Below, piece after piece: positions 10,826-34,708 of a DNA stretch of 64,000 nucleotides (the first letter of the stretch is position 1; each line of letters opens with the position of its first letter). Origin of the DNA: Aplectana chamaeleonis. Its lineage: Eukaryota > Nematoda > Chromadorea > Rhabditida > Cosmocercidae. The position numbers were made by a program, and so were the translations under genes. The notes beneath the pieces were generated by a model. It was not told the DNA's origin. It was given only the letters and a program-made list of their open reading frames with translations, and made no database searches. The DNA lies in NCBI GenBank assembly GCA_029168955.1, contig JAPDOI010000116.1, positions 310,001-374,000 on the forward strand, given 5' to 3'.

Positions 10826-12083
10826 CCAGGTTGTCCAATAATTCTTGTCCGAAAATTTCACCATTTTTAATTTTTTCAACTTTATTTAAAAACAAGACTA
10901 ATCAACAATATAATCACCACAGTTATCCACAACAGTGGCCCATCGATTGGGCAGGTCGCCGATGCCCTTCGCCCAGAACTCCGGGGGCTGCGACTCGAAG
11001 AAGTCTGCGTTGTCGGATTTGAGGTTGTCGTAGTTGGTGAATTTTCTTCCGGCCAAATGGTGCTTCAGCGGGCGGAACAAGTGGTATTCGGAGGGGGCGA
11101 GGTCCGAGGAATACGGCGGATGGGCAACCGTCTCCCAGCCGAGCGTCGCCAACTTCCGCTGGGTCTCCTTCGCCACGTGGGGGCGCGCGTTGTCATGAAG
11201 CAGGTGGACCGAGGCCCGTCGGGGACGCTTTTCTCGGATGGCGGCGGCTAATTTCTCGAGCTGATCGGTGTAGATGGAGGCGGTGACCGTCCTGCCTTGC
11301 GGGAGCAGCTCGAAATAGAGCATGCCCCCCCTTGATGTCCCATCAGCAGCAGAGCATGATCTTCAGCGGGTGCAGGTCGGCTTTCGTCGTCGTCGGCGGC
11401 TCTTCTCCGCGCGGGATACAGACCGCACAGCGGGCGACGTTGTCGTAGAGGACCCAGCTCTCATTACCAGCGACCAGGTCCTCGAGAAACTCCTTGCGGT
11501 GCGGACGAAGGAGGAGAGACTGGCAGACGTCCACGCGGCTGTGCTTGTTGGCGTCCGTCAGACGGTGGGGGATTCAACGGGCCAGAACTTTGTGGTAGCC
11601 GAGTAAGTTGAGTCGATTGTGGATGGTGGACTTGCTGCAGCCAAGCTTCGTCGCCAGTTCACGGGTGGTGGCTTCCGGCTTCTTCTTGATACAGCGACGG
11701 ACTTCGTCATAACCCACCGTAGAAGGCCTCCCGCTGTGCTCCCTGTCCTCGAGGCTCGTGTCGCCGCTCTCGAAACGATTGAACCAGCGGCTGACTTTGC
11801 GTTGGGACACTGCATCCTCCTCGCACGCTCTGCGGATGTTGGCGACCACGGTGCCCGTGTCGTTGCCCAGCAGCCACTCGTAGTACACGAACGTACAAAT
11901 TCGACCTTGGTCCATTTTAGCTTGTACTGGTAGCTAGACGCGGTGACTGCGCCTTATATACCCCTAGCGTAGAACTTCGGAGAACCTTCTAGAAGGTTCT
12001 TACACTTGCCTGGTATTATAACACTTCTAAGAAAAATTATAGAATTTTGGAAATTTTCGTACAAGAATTATTGGACGGCCTGG
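10826..12083 (-). mobile_element. Mariner transposon copy 2 (1258 bp, TIRs, TA target duplication)
   Basis: Same ends as copy 1 (CCAGGTTGTCCAATAATTCT; inverted CCAGGCCGTCCAATAATTCT), flanked by TA at 10824-10825 and 12084-12085. It is closely similar to copy 1 throughout but more damaged in its transposase gene. Confidence 0.95.
10898..11915 (-). pseudogene. Mariner transposase, multiply broken (copy 2)
   Basis: Starts at 11915 (MDQGRICTFVYYEWLLGND). Lesions: a W-to-TGA stop at 11574-11576 (YHKVLAR*); the first catalytic Asp changed to Asn (LVAGNESWVLYDN, where copy 1 has TVDE); the TGA at 11343-11345 shared with copy 1; and four extra bases in a C7 run (about 11324-11330) that shift the frame. 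The downstream half (11323-10898) still reads HDNARPHV and APSEYHLF; here the third catalytic Asp is also changed (SDYH to SEYH). This copy cannot encode an active enzyme. Confidence 0.92.
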
Positions 12084-12160
12084 TACATACATATTAAAGT
12101 GATCTGCGCCGACTGCACATGCCATAGCGGGCAAAAACCTAATGATATTTTTTTCGAATA

Positions 12161-12360
12161 CTGCCGTTCTCGGAGCCAAATTCCGGTCCGAAAATGCGGA
12201 TTAAGGCTGTTGCATCACGCGACACGATGATGATGATTCTGGGAGAAAGATAAATCGTGCTGAGACCACGTGGTCCCAGCACGATTACCAACCTATCGCG
12301 TGACGCAACAGCCGTTCTCCGCAAGTGCGGATCAGAATTTGGCTCCGAGAACAACAGCAC
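12161..12360. repeat. Hairpin MITE, about 200 bp
   Basis: TGCCGTTCTCGGAGCCAAAT at the left pairs with ATTTGGCTCCGAGAACAACA at the right, and GGCTGTTGCATCACGCGA pairs with TCGCGTGACGCAACAGCC. The centre holds GTGCTGAGACCACGTGGTCCCAGCAC, a near-perfect small palindrome. Confidence 0.8.
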
Positions 12361-12397
12361 GTCTTGCACAACGAAGGTATCCAAACGTCGGAGAGGA

Positions 12398-13195
12398 AAC
12401 TACAATACCCAAGATATCATGGCTAAGTATCATAAAAACGGGGAACATTTGTCAAACTTTACAAAAAAAGTCCGATCCTTGTAACGTTTTTGTGAGGGAA
12501 CTTTTTTCAGAATCTAAAAACGCTGTCATATTCACGGCTCGAATTCCTTCATATTCATGTGCATTCTGGACCAAAGTATCCTAAAATCGCTTTGTTTTCG
12601 AGTAAAATTTTTTTTGCGGCCGTTTCACAAAAACGTCGCGCGCGGCAAAGTGCGGCGAAACTTTGAGTAGTAATTGTACGATTTACAGAAGAGCAATCTC
12701 TATATTTACTTTTTGAGTTGGATGAAAGTGCCGCTATCTCGAGATCTGTGCAGATTGAATTTTCGAAATCCCTCACTAAACAAGCTGGGGAGCTTCCTAA
12801 AAAGTCGGACTTTTGTTGCGAAAGCCCCAGACCGATAAATGGAGGATTTCGGAATATCAATCTGCACAGATCTCGAGATAGCCCCACTACCATCTAGCAT
12901 AGAGATTATTCTTCTATTACTTGTACAATTATCACTCAGAGTTTCGCCGCACTTTGCCGTGCGCGACGTTTTTGTAAAACGACCGCAAAAACAATTCTAC
13001 TCGAAAACAAAGTCATTTTAGGGAACTTCGGTCCACAAGGCACATTATTATGTAAGAATCCGAGCTGTGAATATGACAGCGTTTTCATAATCCAAAAACG
13101 TCTTTGTTCAAAAAAGTTACATGCATCGGACGCTTTTTTGCCAAGTTTGGCAAATGCTCCCCATTTTTACAAAACTTAGCACGGGTATTGTATGT
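12398..13195. repeat. Long palindrome (foldback element), arms about 390 bp
   Basis: The left arm (about 12398-12800) and right arm (about 12825-13195) are inverted copies: ACAATACCC at 12401 pairs with GGGTATTGT near 13183, GGGGAACATTTGTCAAACTT with AAGTTTGGCAAATGCTCCCC, CAAAAACGTCGCGCGCGGCA with TGCCGTGCGCGACGTTTTTG, and ATCTCGAGATCTGTGCAGAT with ATCTGCACAGATCTCGAGAT near the centre. Arms differ by scattered substitutions. No ORF explains it. The small loop means the two arms could form a very long hairpin. Confidence 0.85.
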
Positions 13196-13459
13196 TTGAA
13201 AAAACGATTTCACAAGGCATAAAAAATAGGTTTATAGGAAAAATAGTTGGAATTTACCTAGAGCAATCGTAGCAGGAAGTTCGCAAAAAGTTAGGAAAGT
13301 TGAATCGGCTGCAAATCCGGTCTTCCATAGACGATGGGAAGAAGACAGAATATGTTGGAAAGGTTGAACCTAAAAGTCAAAATATCGTTTCAAAATGTAT
13401 TTCTCAGCATTGTATAGTTCGAAAACGATTCAGACCAGCCTTATCCTACCACCTACTTA

Positions 13460-14950
13460 TTGTGGTGCGCGCGAAGCGATGGCCACGCGGCCAAAAAATT
13501 GGCCACGCGCGCAACCCCTTTTTCGAAATCTCAGTTCAGAGTGAACGTAGGAATTGGAGCTAAATTGCATTAAAAAGAGCGCAAAAAGTTGGTACATGTG
13601 CCCGAAAATGGTTTGGGACGGTTCACTGGTTTTCGAGTAAAAATTGAAAGACCACTCGTTTTTGTTGCTAATCTCTTTTTTTCAGACGGCGTTCACGATC
13701 TTGCGGGTACACTTAAAATTGAGCTAGGGAGCTCATTTTTGGACAGGAGGCTGAAAATGGATGCAGGTCGCTCCTATTCCAATTTGAACTTTATACCTTA
13801 ACTTTGAAGGGTACCTCAAAATCGTGGGTTTGTATACTAAATTAGCCGTGGAGCACGAAAACTGACTTTTTCTGCCACTGCTGTGGAGACCGGAGTGTGT
13901 GGGTGAATCTGCAGCCAATCAACACAGGTCGTCGGAGATAAGTACTGAACTTGCCCGAATCCGTACTCATGACACGTCATCGATCGATAATCAACATTAT
14001 CGATTTTCGCACTATTTGCACAAAATGCGGCTAGGAGTGGTGATTGCTGATGGGATTGGTTTTCTTGGTTGGAGAATTTCGCTCATCAGTCATTATCGAT
14101 GAATACCAATCAATAATATTGATTTTTTCGAATGTTGCACAAAATGCCGCAATGATTTTTGATTGTTGATGGCTATAAGTCACTTGTTTGGGAAATTCTT
14201 CTCATCATGCAGGATCAAGTATTAAATTAGATTTTCTTCAATTATCGATATTATTGAGTTCTCACATAATGCACAAAACGCGGCAATGAGTGGTATTTTT
14301 TATGGTTTTGGGTCATAAGTTTCAGAAATTGTACTCATACGACAATATCGTCTGTTAGATGTTTCATCATTCCAAAATGGAAAACGTTGAGCAAAATTGA
14401 AGTTAGGAAGGGAACCTTCGGGAAAAATATGTGAGATATCTGAAAATTTAGCTTCCTGGCAAAAGTAGCGATTTGGCAATGGTGGAAAAAGCTTCAAAAA
14501 TATCTTGAGATATCTTAAAAAATGATTTGGCGTAAAATGGCCTGGAAATATAAAGCTAAGAAATGAAAGTGAAATAACCAAAAATGCGATTTGGTGGTCG
14601 ATCATTTCACAAGCTTCTCCGTAAAACTTACCAAACCACAATCAAGCGCCCAACGCACCCATTAACCCATTTTTGAAAGCTGTAATAAGGGAATCAGCAA
14701 GGTCAAACTAGGCGAACTCCATTCCATATCGTGCTTGATTTCGTTTTGATAAGTTTAACGGAGAAGCTTGTGAAATGATCGACCACCAAATCACATTTTT
14801 GGTTATTTCACTTCATTTCCTAGCTTTTTTATATTTCCAGGCCATTTTACGCCAAATCATTTTTTAAGATATTTCAAGATATTTCTGAAGCTTTTTCCAC
14901 CATTGCCAAATCGCTACTTTTGCCAGGAAGCTAAATTTTCAGAAATATTT
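13460..14950 (+). repeat. 1.5-kb dispersed repeat, copy 1, with terminal hairpin
   Basis: Begins near GGTGCGCGCGAAGCGATGG and matches 22076-23590 along its length (GCATTAAAAAGAGCGCAAAA, GAGCTAGGGAGCTCATTTTT, AAAATGGATGCAGGTCGCTC). The last 520 bp are an inverted repeat: 14432-14650 against 14730-14946, sharing GGAGAAGCTTGTGAAATGAT and its complement. Stop codons in all frames suggest a non-autonomous element. Confidence 0.8.
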
Positions 14951-15420
14951 TCACTGAAATGTGTTTGACGCGATCTGTGGTCGCCCTTGCGGAAACCTGT
15001 TTCTCGTTAGACGTCCGCTGCGAGACGTCCGTCATACACGTGTACGGAATTTACTCCAGCTTCTGTTGAAAAAAAAGACGGTTTTCCTGTCGGCACTCGC
15101 CTCCTAAAGCAAACAAATCACGCGCCGTGAAAACAATTACAAGTCTCGAATTCTATAATAATATTGCTCGTTTTCAGGTACATTTATGATGACTCTACGT
15201 TACCTTAAGTCTGACATGTAAAATTTTTCTTCTTAGATATAAGAAATTATCTGCTACCAACAGAAGCTGATTTTCAGGCCCTCTGGGTCACCAAAATGTC
15301 ACCAATCCAATCGCAGTCAATCGATGACTGGGCCGTTTCGTTCATTTCGGTTTCACTCCACGCGCACTGTCGTTTTTCCCAACACAAAGAATTCCATCCA
15401 AGTGACGTCATCTTACTGGC
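14951..15420. other. Upstream region of the EndoU gene
   Basis: No repeat or exon recognised. The likely spliced-leader acceptor at its end is listed separately. A promoter could lie here, but I see no defined element. Confidence 0.35.
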
Positions 15421-15427
15421 TTTTCAG
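15421..15427 (+). promoter_or_regulatory. Probable trans-splice (spliced-leader) acceptor of the EndoU mRNA
   Basis: The sequence ttttcag ends at 15427, five bases before the ATG at 15433, with no room for a 5' exon with its own cap context. In nematodes such a U-rich AG directly 5' of a start codon is typical of spliced-leader addition. Inference from position only. Confidence 0.5.
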
Positions 15428-15432
15428 ACACG

Positions 15433-29512
<14,080 letters not shown>

Positions 29513-29538
29513 ACGCCTCTGTCTAGTTGTTCGTTTAC

Positions 29539-29544
29539 AATAAA
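29539..29544 (+). terminator. Poly(A) signal AATAAA of the EndoU gene
   Basis: AATAAA lies 26 bases after the EndoU stop codon, the close spacing usual for nematode 3' UTRs. Confidence 0.65.
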
Positions 29545-30760
29545 AAATTCTCGTAACTTTGGAATTTAACTCTGCGATTTCTCGAAGTTTTTTAGCTCTA
29601 GTAGTCAATGAGCAGTATACCTATGCCGAGTTGAGTCACCGAGTCTCAATACCGATTGAGACAGTCGACATCGAGCCACTCGACTACTCCATTACTCGAA
29701 TTTTGAAAAATGGAGTTATTCGAAAACCCGATTGTTCTAAATGATGAAAAGCAAAGTAAGCCGAGATATCGATTAGTCGGAATGATGAGAAACCGAGTCA
29801 GTCGAAAACTCGATTATTCAGTAAAAATTCTCCAATTGCCGAGGTATGGTGAGCATGAATGGGTAATAACAACTCACAGTTTAGATGCTTCGAGATCACG
29901 ATTTCTCAAAGTCCGAGGAAGCCCAACAACCTGCGGTGAACCCCGCAGCAATGAATGACCGCGGAATCCTTGAGCAACTTGACAGTCCTCCGGAATTAGC
30001 CGACACGTTGCCGCCCTAATCTGAATCCGAACGAAGTCACGCAAAGTTCGGAAAGCAGAGGAATCCGGTTGCACTAGGCAATGTATTGACCAGTTTTTGA
30101 AATTTTAATCATGCTATGGCGTTCTCAGTGCTTCATGTGTCTATCGTGGAAGGTTGATTACTGAACGTATACTTCGTCAGAACACAAGAACTCCTGGGGC
30201 AGCATGCATGTACACACGCTAGTTTCACGAAGGGGTTGGGGCAAGGCTCGAGGCGTCGGCGTTTTCGATGATAGCAGAGCAAGGACTGAAAAAGTGTTGG
30301 GACAGCACTGAAAAATTGTTCACTCGCCAACCCTGCCTAGAAGGGTGAGGCAACCGAGACCCTGCTGAGACACCAATTATTGACCAACCAAACCTGCTGA
30401 GACACCAGTTATTGACTATCTCCAGCATTCGTAGAGCAAACATGGAAGGCATCAACGTCCTGACCCCTGACCCCACCCCTTCGTAACACTCGCATTCGTG
30501 CATGTCGTTCTTGCCAACTTCGAGCGAAAACATTCTCAGGGATCTTTCTTGAAGATGACGATTAAACAGTACTCGTTATTAGATAGGCTTCGGATCAGAC
30601 CTTTCAAAGAAAAGTCTGTAAAGCAGCCGTTGAATGAGGCTCTATTGATTTCGAGCACAGAAACTGCAGAACATGCGTCGTAGACGAGCTGTAGTAGGTC
30701 CCGACACGACTACTACCGTCACCCGTGCCGACGCATTGCCAGAAGCCGAATGGTCAAGCT
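29545..30760. other. Between converging EndoU and ASP-A genes: degenerate CTCGA repeats, no gene
   Basis: 29615-29835 is built from degenerate ACTCGA/GAGTC words in both orientations. 30140-30420 has a small direct repeat (CTGAGACACCA-TTATTGAC twice near 30365 and 30398). No exon or RNA gene recognised. Confidence 0.4.
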
Positions 30761-30764
30761 TCGT

Positions 30765-31235
30765 AGGCTACACTGGGAGGGGACCATCGCACTTGCTCAC
30801 GCCCATTTTTCCGTGCCGCCGCGCACTTGAAACACGGGAACGGGGTTCTCATCTTCCTTCCGAGATTGTGAGAGTCGTTGCGGCACGGAAAAATGACTGT
30901 GGCCAGGTGCGATGACCATATGCCCCCCCCCTCCCCGCTGCTCTAGCACCAAAAATTATACTGCATACTGCATAATTTTTTGTTTGCATTGTGAAATCTT
31001 TAGAGATTCCATGGAAATTGCTTCGGTTCATTGATGGCCCTCACACTATTGGAAGCGCATGTGATAAGGCTGGTCGTAGTTAGTTTCAATAACGCTTCAT
31101 GGGGCTGTACAGTTAACTTCTCGATTCCTCCTCGTGGAAATCGGGTGGCAGAGTCGATGATCGAAAGAACAGCTCCAAGCAAACTTGGCTCAAGCAAATC
31201 ACCGACGATCTTAAATCCATCCAGTGCAGTGGGAT
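30765..31235. repeat. Dispersed repeat, matches 45660-45930; target of the hAT-like insertion
   Basis: CCATCGCACTTGC, GTGAGAGTC, GTGGCCA-TGCGATGA, ACTGCATACTGC and the end GATAAGGCTGGTCGTAGTTA are shared with 45660-45940. After that point the sequence reads in one frame TWLKQITDDLK and may belong to a retroelement C-terminus, continued after the insertion at 34268. That assignment is weak. Confidence 0.55.
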
Positions 31236-32053
31236 CAGGGGTGTGCGGCAATTGCCGTTTGCCGATTGCCGTTTGCCGTTTGCCGGCCATTTTTGGGGTT
31301 TGCCGTTGCCGTTGCCGTTTGCCGAAATTTCCGTCTAAAACGGCAAATTTTCGGCAAAAATTTGTTAAAACAACAAAATTTGCGCTCACCGCAGTTTCTG
31401 GGTTGGACAGCGATTCGGAGCTGCTACAAATAATTATTTTGACTGATTCCAGCTTCTAATTTCCAGCTCATTCAATGTATGGTTGTACCCGTTCAATCGC
31501 TAACTGATGAAAACATCACGATTGGGAAATCAGAGGAGTTTGTTCGAGTTCTAAATTGTTTGGGAGCCCCAAATGTCTTTTTTAATCATCAATTCCTAAC
31601 CCCTTAAACATGCCAAAATTGCAAAAAACCCTTTTTCAGAGGCATACCGATTACTGCAAGTTCTAAGATAACAAAACCAAGTGATATCAAAGTTGTAGCG
31701 CAAAAGTAGCCTTGTTGAGACATATGAGCCAGTTGAGAACTCGTATATACAGGCCCGCTTATCGTCTGTTGGTTGGCTGATGGTAATGATTGGGATAAAA
31801 AAGTTATCAGTTCTGCCAACGCTTTGTCCGGCTTTCTAAAAATTGAACAATATTCACAGCGGTCATTAAAGGAGGTGTTCAATAATATAATTGATTTCGA
31901 GATCATTAGCTGAAATGGAGGGTTGACTCAATGACAGAGCTGGGTTTGTTATGAAATGGTGTAAAAATGAAACTATGAAAAATCTCTGAAGGCAACGATT
32001 GAAACCGCATTCAACTTTTTGCCAGAAATCGAAGGGTTCGAGGCCCATTGCAA

Positions 32054-32255
32054 CAACAGTGTGGAAAACCGGCTTAAAACGAGCAACCAATAACAATATA
32101 CGGCCCCGAAACTTGGTTTACTCGCCCCACCCACTTCCTCGGCAGCAACAGGGGAGGTGAGTGGGGCGGGTAAATCACATTCAAGTTTCGGGACAGTATA
32201 TATCGATTTGTTGCTTGTTTTAAGCCGACATTGTTGCTGTTATTGGCCTTGTGCC
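32054..32255. repeat. Hairpin MITE, about 200 bp, inside the hAT-like element
   Basis: CAACAACAGTGTGGAAAACCGGCTTAAAAC-type left arm pairs with TTTTAAGCCGACATTGTTGC on the right, and GTTTACTCGCCCCACCCACT pairs with AGTGGGGCGGGTAAATC. Non-coding. Confidence 0.75.
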
Positions 32256-32289
32256 GGCTTGTAGGCCAAATACACAGAAACGGAAGAGC

Positions 32290-32430
32290 CCAAGAGCAGT
32301 CCAGCTGGCTAAACGCACTGCACGCGGCTCTCCAGCGACGAAGTGAGCGCAGCGGACTTCCGTCGCGCGCGTTGTACCAGTCGAACTGTCTTTAGGTGCC
32401 TCATTCTGTGCATTCGATCAACATGCCTCT
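32290..32430 (+). repeat. tRNA-derived SINE fragment
   Basis: AGCTGGCTAAACGCACTGCA (A-box-like), CCGTCGCGCGCGTTGTACCA, CCAGTCGAACTG and a B-box-like GTGCATTCGATCAACATG match the family at 9630 and 19905. Confidence 0.65.
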
Positions 32431-32907
32431 CGGAGCTTTTGATTTGACAATTCAAAGGTTGCTTTTACAGCGAGCACTGCATTCAACTACACTAATCTTA
32501 CTCTACTCCTGTAGCCTCTCAATTGTAACCATTCACTCGTAGTTTGAAGTGAGCGAAATTGAGATCCCTGAACCTACTACTTGTTACTAACAGTAAAATA
32601 ACTGGCAGATACAATACCAGCGCTAATTTTTTCAAAAAAAAAGCCGCAAAAGTCGCGAAATCGCGACTTTTCGTCAAAGTAACGCGTTCGGGGAGCTAGG
32701 AGCATATTTGGAATCAGCATCGAAAGTTCTTTAATTTTGAGCACAAACATATTTTAACCGGGTCCCGTTTGAAGCGAGAATGGACTTGGCACATGTGAAG
32801 TGGATGAAAAATCGACTTTTCCGGATTGGGCTGCTGCAGTGCTTAATTCAAAGAGGATCAGATAGTGAAGTTGTAGGCCAAGTCCCAAGTCGATTGGGCC
32901 CGTTTAA

Positions 32908-33390
32908 AGGCAGTGTTCACGATAATCTTCGATTTTGAGATTAATCGCTAAATCGATTGTTTGGCCCCCGAGTAGAACTGAAATGACGAAGAAACCGAGA
33001 AAAACGCACCAGAAGGGCTTGAAATCCTCAAGTATCAGCCCGCCTCCGAAGTATCAATGGAACTGTTCGTTGTGACAATGAAATCTTTGGTGGACCCGTC
33101 TTTTGCAATTCTCTAATCTGTATTGCTCCGTTCTTTCCTTCAGGCCCTAACTAATACTGTTTTGCCCAAAATATTCTTCCATTTTCGATTAGTCCCATTT
33201 TTACCGGTGACAAACACCGTGAACATGTTCGTCCAACCAGACAACTAGTCCAGGCCATAGAATAATGTCACTGAAATAAGACGAATCAGTGGGTTTCTCG
33301 CCGTTTCTTCGTGATTTTGGTAACACTTGGTTGCCAACGCATTGTTTTGAGTGGAAAATTCGGAAACGAGAATCATCGTGAACACTGCCT
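32908..33390. repeat. TTAA-flanked MITE, 483 bp
   Basis: Termini AGGCAGTGTTCACGATAATC and GAATCATCGTGAACACTGCCT (inverse) lie between TTAA at 32904-32907 and 33391-33394. No transposase ORF. TTAA duplication is the hallmark of piggyBac-type integration; the family assignment is by that feature only. Confidence 0.85.
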
Positions 33391-33699
33391 TTAAGCTGAG
33401 AATGGGACGTCGGTGGTGTTTTCGTTCACTCGATTTTTCGGTTAACTCTATATGCCTTGTTTGCAGGTCAAGAGATGTGTGTGCTCAAAATGAAGAGGTC
33501 TCGATTGTGATATCGACTATGTCCCTAGCTTCCCGAAAGGGTCACTTTGAGCCGAGTTATGACGAAAAGTCGCGGATTCGCGACTTTTTTGAGTAAATTA
33601 GTGGTATTGTATTGCATGGAATACGACATGGCTAACAAGAAAGGGTTGCCTACATCAGATGGAGTTTCGCGATGCACTTTTAATATGTTCTAGGGAGGA

Positions 33700-34050
33700 G
33701 TGTTCCTATATCCCACACTCAGAATCTGCTTAATTCCTCAGGCAGTCCCTGAAAAGGTCCAAATTCAAAAAAGGCCAGAATGGCTCGGCCCAGGTGAGCT
33801 GGTTTAACGATTGAATTACCTTTATGTATGTTCAGAATAGATCAGGGTTTGGGCAGCAATGTATAATTCCGTATCTTAACAGAATCAATGCACCAACATT
33901 TTTTACATCTATTCTGAACATATCTAAAGGTAGTTCAATAATTAAGTCAGCTCTACTCACTTCTGGCCGAACCGTACAGGCCTTGATCAGATTTTTGACC
34001 TTTTTAGGGACTGCCTGAGACATCTGGCAGATTCTGAGCATGGGATATTG
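33700..34050. repeat. Foldback repeat, about 340 bp, inside the hAT-like element
   Basis: CAGAATCTGC near 33721 and TCAGGCAGTCCCTGAAAAGG pair with the right-hand CTTTTTAGGGACTGCCTGA and GCAGATTCTG; CTTTATGTATGTTCAGAATA pairs with TATTCTGAACATATCTAAAG. Non-coding. Confidence 0.75.
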
Positions 34051-34370
34051 GAACACTGTCTTCCCCCTAGAACATATTAAAATTGCATCCCGAAACTCCA
34101 ACTGAAGTTGGCAACCCTCCCTTTTACGTAAATGTTGGTGTATTGTAGCACAAAATCGCTTTTGCCGTTTGCCGTTTTGCCGTTTGCCGGTCATTTCTGG
34201 GGTTTGCCGTTGCCGTTGCCGTTTGCCGAAATTTTAAATTCCTTTGCCGCACACCCCTGAGTGGGATCGATGCCGAGAATGCTTGCAGACACTGTCAAAG
34301 ATGGGAGCGTGGTATCCAGGCTGTCCGAACTCCACTGGCACCCACAGCAGTGTATTGGTTGAGAGGTCGT

Positions 34371-34612
<242 letters not shown>

Positions 34613-34632
34613 GTACAGTTGATTCGAAATGC

Positions 34633-34638
34633 TTTATT
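34633..34638 (-). terminator. Poly(A) signal AATAAA of ASP-A
   Basis: Minus-strand AATAAA, about 70 bases past the ASP-A stop. The homologous place behind ASP-B (about 47358-47364) reads AATCAAA. Confidence 0.6.
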
Positions 34639-34708
34639 ATATGAAGGTCGACAAGTCGCCAACAAATTTTGAGTTGATAAAGTTAAAACACTTAACAGTC
34701 TGCCCAAA

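Larger units (their letters stand above)
31236..34259. mobile_element. hAT-like non-autonomous element, 3024 bp, 8-bp target duplication
   Basis: Termini CAGGGGTGTGCGGCA and TGCCGCACACCCCTG are inverted repeats of the CAGNG type used by hAT transposons, and AGTGGGAT flanks both sides exactly (31228-31235; 34260-34267). Just inside each end is a GCCGTTTGCCG-rich block of about 90 bp, the two blocks being in direct orientation (both contain GGGGTTTGCCGTTGCCGTTG). No hAT transposase is recognisable. The interior holds a hairpin MITE, a SINE, a TTAA MITE and another foldback. Confidence 0.85.
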
